64,000 nucleotides of DNA from Styela clava (Eukaryota; Chordata; Ascidiacea; Stolidobranchia; Styelidae), in assembly GCF_964204865.1 (NCBI RefSeq), contig NC_135252.1, positions 17,939,383 to 18,003,382 of the forward strand, given 5' to 3'. The translations under genes and the position numbers were made by a program. Numbering within the stretch: position 1 is the first letter of the stretch; each line of letters starts with the position of its first letter. Below the pieces are notes generated by a model. That model was not told the DNA's origin and did no database searches. It worked only from the letters and a program-made list of their open reading frames with translations. Shown one piece after another: positions 59,901 through 64,000 of the stretch.

Positions 59901-62900
59901 TAGATTTTATGTGTGGCATACGTACCGTTTTAGGCGGGACAGTCCCACTTTTTAACATACTGACCTGCATCCCGACCGGTCAGCCAAAAGTCCCACTTTG
60001 GCGTTCAGCCAGCCAGCATAATACACAAACATTACCAATTAGCATGTTCTCGTTACTGTTGCTGCTGCGTAGCGTACCCGTAGCCTACCTATATTGAAGG
60101 GGAATTTTCAGTGATTCGTTAGCAGATAATTGGTGCAATATGTTACCTGTGAGGTTTGAACGTCAAGAGATTGTTGCTCAGTAGAACGTGAAAACCGTTA
60201 TCAGATGTAAAATCAATACTAATACTCTGACATTTACAAAAAAGTAACACTGAACAACGTCTTTTTGAGAAATGTGTTATACACAGAAAAGTATTATTGG
60301 GTGAATAAGTAAATTCTTAATGCTTGAAAACGGAAGGATATTTTATTATTCTTTCTTACCTTTGCTGTACATAAAAAAATCAAAATTCGAATTATTTTGT
60401 ATGGTAAATGTCAATTCCTTTCTGTTTTTCGAACTGAAACTGATATTTAGGCAGAAAACATGCGCATGAACACTCGATGACAATATGTTCAATGAAGACA
60501 GCCGGGATGGCTTCAAATGTAGGCCAATGTATTAAAATTGGAAAATGTAAATTTAAAAATCATGTAGATAAGGGGTCTTGGACATTGGAAGCGACTCGCT
60601 TTGAAGTCACAAATATATGGTTACCATATAATTTTGTATATATATATAACAATATATTATGTATAATACAATAATTTACTTCAAAAGTACTTTCCTTTTT
60701 TATTTACTTTACGTTCTTTAACCTTCCATATTGTCGACACTAACAGGGTTATGCTAAATCACGTAAATACATCGCAACTCAAGGTCCTTTGCCAACAACT
60801 GTTGATGATTTTTGGTTGATGGTCGTTGAGCAGGAATGTAAAGTCATTGTTATGCTGGCAAAATGTTTTGAAGCAGGAAAAGTAAGAAAAATCGTTAGCA
60901 ATATAGAAATATTTGTATATAAAGACTGCAAATGACGTATACATAGTGAACAAATTAACTGCTAGAATATATATATATATATATATATTGTTTAATTTTT
61001 TTAATTAAGAATATTTTCATTCTGTATTTGTAGAAAAAATGTCAAAAGTACTGGCCAGATTATGGAATTACTTCTACTTTCGGAGTAGTTAAAGTTTTCA
61101 ACTCAGAAGAAGTGAAATATTCCGGCTTTGTACGGAGAATATTTCAAGTAGAAACAAATGATGGGGTTTGTATGATATTGTTTTATAAGCAGCAGGCAAA
61201 AAGTTTATTAAGTCCTTCTGGTTAATAAAATTCTAATTTTCATTCAAATATGTTACGTGGCAATGAATTTGACAATGGGTTCAAACAATTCTCTTTCAGA
61301 ATATAGCAATGGAAGTATTGCAATACCAATATGTTAACTGGCCCGACCATGACATACCATTCACAACATCGAATCTTGTTAGAATGCATAAAGTTGTGAT
61401 TCAATGTTTAGAAGAATTTGCGGATGATACGCCAATGATTGTGCATTGCAGGTAACTGATGTATTTTCTTTTGCGAAATTAAAAAGTATTTCAGATATTT
61501 AACTCAGTATAATGACGATGATTGAAAGATAACACAAACTAGATTATATTCATAAAATTTGAATGAAATAATCTTCAATTTAGTGCTGGTGCTGGAAGGA
61601 CGGGGACATTTATAGGATACGACTATTTGCTCGAAGAAGGAAGAGATACAGGAAATGTTGATGTATTACAATGCGTATTGAAGATGAGATCTCAACGTGT
61701 CGATATGATACAAAATAGCGTCAGTGCTTTATTTTATCTTTTTTGATCATCGATTTTTGAGAGTTCTGGTAACATAGAAATTAATAAAAATAGCAGCTTG
61801 CAACTTTCGACTGTCAGTTAGTTTGAGTAGAAGATATTGCTGTCAATGGAAAGAGATTTTTTAAAACTTAAACAATCGTTGCATCCTCAGGATCAATACA
61901 TACTTCTACACAAGTTGATTCTGGAAAACTACCTGTTTAAGAATACTGATTATAATGCACAGGATATCTGGCACAAATTTCAAGAAATAACAGGGTAAGA
62001 TTAACCACAAAGAGCGAGCGAGCTAGTATTGCATTTGAAACAAGGGAGCAGTGTTCACATGTATGGACACGAATTAGTACGGTTGTGCAATCTGTTATGG
62101 TAGATCACCGTAGTCCCGTAGACTTCATCTGACAACCAGATAGCGGCACAAGATGCGCAATTTTTAATTTCGATGACGTCATCGCACATAAAAATGAATC
62201 CTATACTATACAGCCAACGGAACGTTTTGAAATAAATAAAGTAATAGTTTTCGAGCAAAAAACACAATCTTCATCTATTGGAAAAGGTCCATTATTTAAT
62301 TAGGACAGAGATTTTTCCATAGCAACAAGAATACAAAATGACAAAACGATCCATCGGTCCACGTCGTGTTCAAAACAAAGTAAGACTAGTATTTCTAATA
62401 ATAAAATATATTTGCTGTTATTTGACTAAAGGGTTAGGGAAGGAAAGTGTAATTTTTCATATTCAATTTAGCCATGAAAAACGAAGAGAGTTTCGTGATG
62501 AATTTGAGAAATTGTCAATATTAGAACCTTTGAAATGTTCTAAACTGATTGGAAGACGTTATGAAAATAGAAGATACAATATATCAGACGATGTGATTCC
62601 TTGTAAGTTGAACTATATAATATAATATTTCACATTATTGCGTATTTGTATATATTTATATTCCCACTTTGTTTTTTTTTTTCTGATCGTATCAGACGAT
62701 CATAATGCAGTTGTTTTGATAATGTGCAACAATGAAGCAAGTGTGCCATATGTAAATGCATCGTGGATAGAGGTAAGACAAATAAGTAACTGCTGTTGAA
62801 ATATTTTTGAACATCACAGATTTTTATTAGCATTGATTTTGGTATGTCATGTAGCCTACGTGTTTAAAATAATTATCAAATGTTAACTTTTACCAAAGGT

Positions 62901-63982
62901 CATATCTTGATATAATGCATATTTATCACAGACTTACGATGAAAGCACAAGTATGATTGCAGCACAAGCACCGATGAACGAAGGAATTCCATTCTTTTGG
63001 AGATCTGTACTGGATAACAGAGTTAATACTATTATCATGCTAGCTTGTGTTGAGGTAAGTTTCCATAAATGCCAAATTTTTATTTAGCCAACTTGGTTTG
63101 GTTGAAATTAGTATAGGTTGTTTTCAAATCGACTATCCAGTAGAACAGTAAAAAGTATACCGCTCCAGTAATTATATCCCGATTTATGGGCTTTCAGTCA
63201 GTTAATACCCGGATTCCGTTAAACAAAAAGCAAATTCATGAAAACTAGTGGTATTTGAAGCAAACTGTATTGAAGAGTATATTAGCAAGATTGTTGCTCA
63301 TCGTTATCGTAGTACTAAAACCTAAAACCTGAGATAATTTTTACTCATCACAATCTTTGCGATAATATTTTACCATAGTTATACACCATATTCACATAGT
63401 CAAGCATGCGAATTCAAATATTTATGAAGTGAAAACTGCAATTCTGCAAAACTACACTCGCACATGCAATTTTCTAATCCCAAAGATGATGTACTAATTT
63501 CCTACACAGGAGGGCATTCAGTATTGGCCACACGATGTTCGCGCTACGTTGAGCATGGAAAACGTTTCTGTTACCTTGATGGAAGAAAATATAAATGGAT
63601 CAATATCTCGTAGAAATTTTAAAGTCTTCAGAGGAAGCCAACAGGTTAAACTACATAGAAATTATATATTATGTTTTTATACTAGAAAACGATACTGATA
63701 ACTATTTATGATGAAAATCAATATTCGATATTATAAAGCTTACAAATATATGCTTCATGGCTTTCATTTTCAAAATCTTTGTCAAAGTATGAAGGACAGT
63801 GCAAATATGCGAATATCTAAGTGTGACAAGTTTTAAATTTAGACTCATGTTACTCAAATACAATATTCTGGCTGGAGCAATGAACAATGCCCAGAAGATG
63901 GAAGCATGGTTTTGAATATCATAGGGGAGATGCAGAGAAATGCAAGAAGTGTGCGGGGATCTGCTTGTCTTATCCACTGCAC
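47847..63982 (+). CDS. Gene C: CTLD-CTLD-Ig-FN3 receptor tyrosine phosphatase (3' end outside window)
   Basis: Thirty exons: 47,847-47,904; 48,228-48,384; 49,784-49,876; 50,871-50,983; 52,933-53,101; 53,179-53,306; 53,462-53,752; 53,985-54,087; 54,498-54,618; 54,734-54,919; 55,264-55,471; 55,791-55,893; 56,111-56,242; 56,664-56,792; 57,067-57,152; 58,340-58,421; 58,749-58,810; 58,963-59,069; 59,220-59,316; 59,714-59,778; 60,747-60,881; 61,034-61,165; 61,300-61,451; 61,584-61,719; 61,891-61,994; 62,472-62,602; 62,696-62,772; 62,932-63,054; 63,510-63,644; 63,843-63,982. Phases agree throughout, giving ~1,251 residues without a stop. Ectodomain as gene B, TM ~695-718, D1 ~770-1,070 with KNRY, WPD (933-935) and [10 protein letters not shown] (Cys969, Arg975), and D2 up to its HC (Cys1251). 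D1 should dephosphorylate tyrosines at the membrane. The remaining exons are modelled by pseudogene A (P-loop exon, then last helix and stop). Confidence 0.9.
48228..50983 (+). CDS. Gene C exons 2-4: first C-type lectin-like domain
   Basis: Exon 2 encodes [20 protein letters not shown] and [10 protein letters not shown]; exon 3 [20 protein letters not shown]; exon 4 [20 protein letters not shown] and GVICME. The EPN of gene B is EPS here, which would alter a Ca2+/sugar-contact position, so the two receptors may differ in ligand detail. Confidence 0.85.
51629..52760. mobile_element. hAT-like insertion in gene C intron 4
   Basis: Left end CAGTGCTCCTCAACC, right end (reverse complement) CACTCCAGGGTGTACC, with an imperfect direct repeat TCTAAAC / TCTGAAC outside. 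The equivalent gene B intron (near 33,850 on the minus strand) reads straight through this point, so the insertion came after the B/C split. A 60-residue open frame inside has no motif. Confidence 0.6.
52933..53306 (+). CDS. Gene C exons 5-6: second C-type lectin-like region
   Basis: [20 protein letters not shown] and [14 protein letters not shown] in exon 5; a C-terminal half ending [10 protein letters not shown] in exon 6. As in gene B, it is short and lacks the usual WIG/EPN core. Confidence 0.78.
53462..53752 (+). CDS. Gene C exon 7: immunoglobulin (I-set) domain
   Basis: [18 protein letters not shown] then a segment very different from gene B (roughly residues 267-283), then [18 protein letters not shown], identical to gene B. 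The exon has symmetric phase 1-1. Confidence 0.92.
57360..57672 (+). repeat. ~300-bp dispersed repeat family, copy 6 (best full-length copy)
   Basis: Starts GAACGAGAATATCAGTCAGAG, contains AGCGATCGAAAGTTAGGGG, ATCCCCCAAAACAGCGCTC, GTGACACCTTGTGTCC, ATGCACATGCAAAATCTGG, GTGAGATATCGCGTGCATC, a (CAGA)n stretch and ends AAAATCGATAAGTAAT. It lies in intron 15 of gene C, immediately before a hAT-like element. Confidence 0.88.
57673..58312. mobile_element. hAT-like nonautonomous element in gene C intron 15
   Basis: Short terminal inverted repeats AGGGTGGTC / GACCACCCT with a GCGGCCCG-rich subterminal region (CGAAACTGCGGCCCGCC). A relative lies at 40,421-41,640. No clear 8-bp target duplication was found. 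It ends 28 bp before the TM exon of gene C. Confidence 0.7.
58340..58421 (+). CDS. Gene C exon 16: transmembrane helix
   Basis: Encodes [20 protein letters not shown] then VVIFFTVR, a single helix. It shares no similarity with the TM exon of gene B although the preceding exon is clearly homologous. Pseudogene A has lost this exon by deletion. Confidence 0.9.
59220..61994 (+). CDS. Gene C exons 19-25: PTP domain D1
   Basis: Motifs in order: [16 protein letters not shown] (pTyr loop), [55 protein letters not shown] (WPD loop), IVHC joined to [19 protein letters not shown] (P-loop, CX5R), and [19 protein letters not shown] (Q-loop). Everything needed for catalysis is present: Cys969, Arg975, Asp935. 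Confidence 0.93.
59500..59593 (-). repeat. tRNA-derived SINE head in gene C intron 19
   Basis: Minus strand reads GGGCGCGGTAGCCGAGTGGC then TGACGTGTTGGACTTAA, a tRNA-like A-box region. The matching sequence in gene A (16,878-16,966) is in the same intron, at a similar distance from the next exon and in the same relative orientation. Confidence 0.65.
59915..60633. mobile_element. Nonautonomous DNA transposon, relative of 16,977-17,616
   Basis: Left part CGTACCGTTTTAGGCGGGAC, right part GCTTTGAAGTCACAAATATA and GGTTACCATA match the ends of the gene A element in reverse order. It is in intron 20 of gene C, whereas the gene A copy is in intron 19, so the insertions are separate events. Confidence 0.65.
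62472..63982 (+). CDS. Gene C exons 26-30: PTP domain D2 (partial, likely pseudophosphatase)
   Basis: [37 protein letters not shown] (KNRY-like position is ENRR), [47 protein letters not shown], then [18 protein letters not shown] where the WPD loop should be, ending SACLIHC at the window edge. With WSN instead of WPD the general acid is missing, so D2 is probably regulatory, as in many RPTPs. Confidence 0.88.
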
Positions 63983-64000
63983 GTACGTAATATAGTATAA

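Noticed and set aside
1-64000. CRISPR arrays, operons, riboswitches or other bacterial features
   Set aside because: None seen; the window is eukaryotic with spliced genes.

Overview
This is AT-rich, intron-rich animal nuclear DNA, probably from an invertebrate deuterostome such as a tunicate (that placement is an inference). The reasons are many short exons with GT-AG introns, receptor-type tyrosine phosphatase (RPTP), immunoglobulin, fibronectin-III and C-type lectin exons, an intron-bearing tRNA-Ile(UAU), and a heavy load of MITEs, hAT and mariner-like DNA transposons plus a poly(A) retroelement. There are no bacterial-style genes; almost every long open frame outside the exons listed here is chance.

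The core is a small family of related receptors. Gene A (minus, 21,385-13,017) is a decayed RPTP. Gene B (minus, 38,998-24,863) is complete: 17 exons whose phases all agree give a 797-residue receptor with a signal peptide, two C-type-lectin-like regions, one Ig domain, fibronectin-III-like modules, a transmembrane helix and a short tail carrying an ITAM-like pair of tyrosine motifs. Gene C (plus, 47,847 to beyond the right edge) has nearly the same ectodomain, but after the membrane-proximal exon it switches to a different transmembrane exon followed by two intracellular PTP domains. D1 has all the expected catalytic motifs. D2 keeps the Cys but has lost the WPD loop. B and C lie head to head as a large inverted duplication whose homology runs through the introns and about 0.9-1.1 kb upstream of both start codons. 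Between them sit broken exon fragments of further copies (42,038-42,175 minus; 44,474-45,592 plus) and a mariner-like element.

Region by region: 1-7.2 kb holds a duplicated tRNA-Ile segment, a decayed transposon ORF and two MITEs with perfect 9-bp target duplications. 7.3-7.5 kb holds an orphan last exon that may belong to another lectin-like gene. 7.5-13 kb is mostly unrecognised, with one faint YqaJ-like trace. 13-21.4 kb is pseudogene A. 21.4-24.8 kb is intergenic with repeats. 24.9-39 kb is gene B, with an ORF1-only retroelement in its last intron, a 0.96-kb hAT element and a 323-bp palindrome. 39-47.8 kb is the inverted-repeat loop. 47.8-64 kb is gene C.

The main biological idea is a paired-receptor system: two receptors that probably see related ligands through near-identical ectodomains, one coupled to an ITAM-like tail and the other to a tyrosine phosphatase, encoded back to back, with a third phosphatase copy now dead. 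The exon structures are read directly from the sequence; the signalling and recognition roles are inference.
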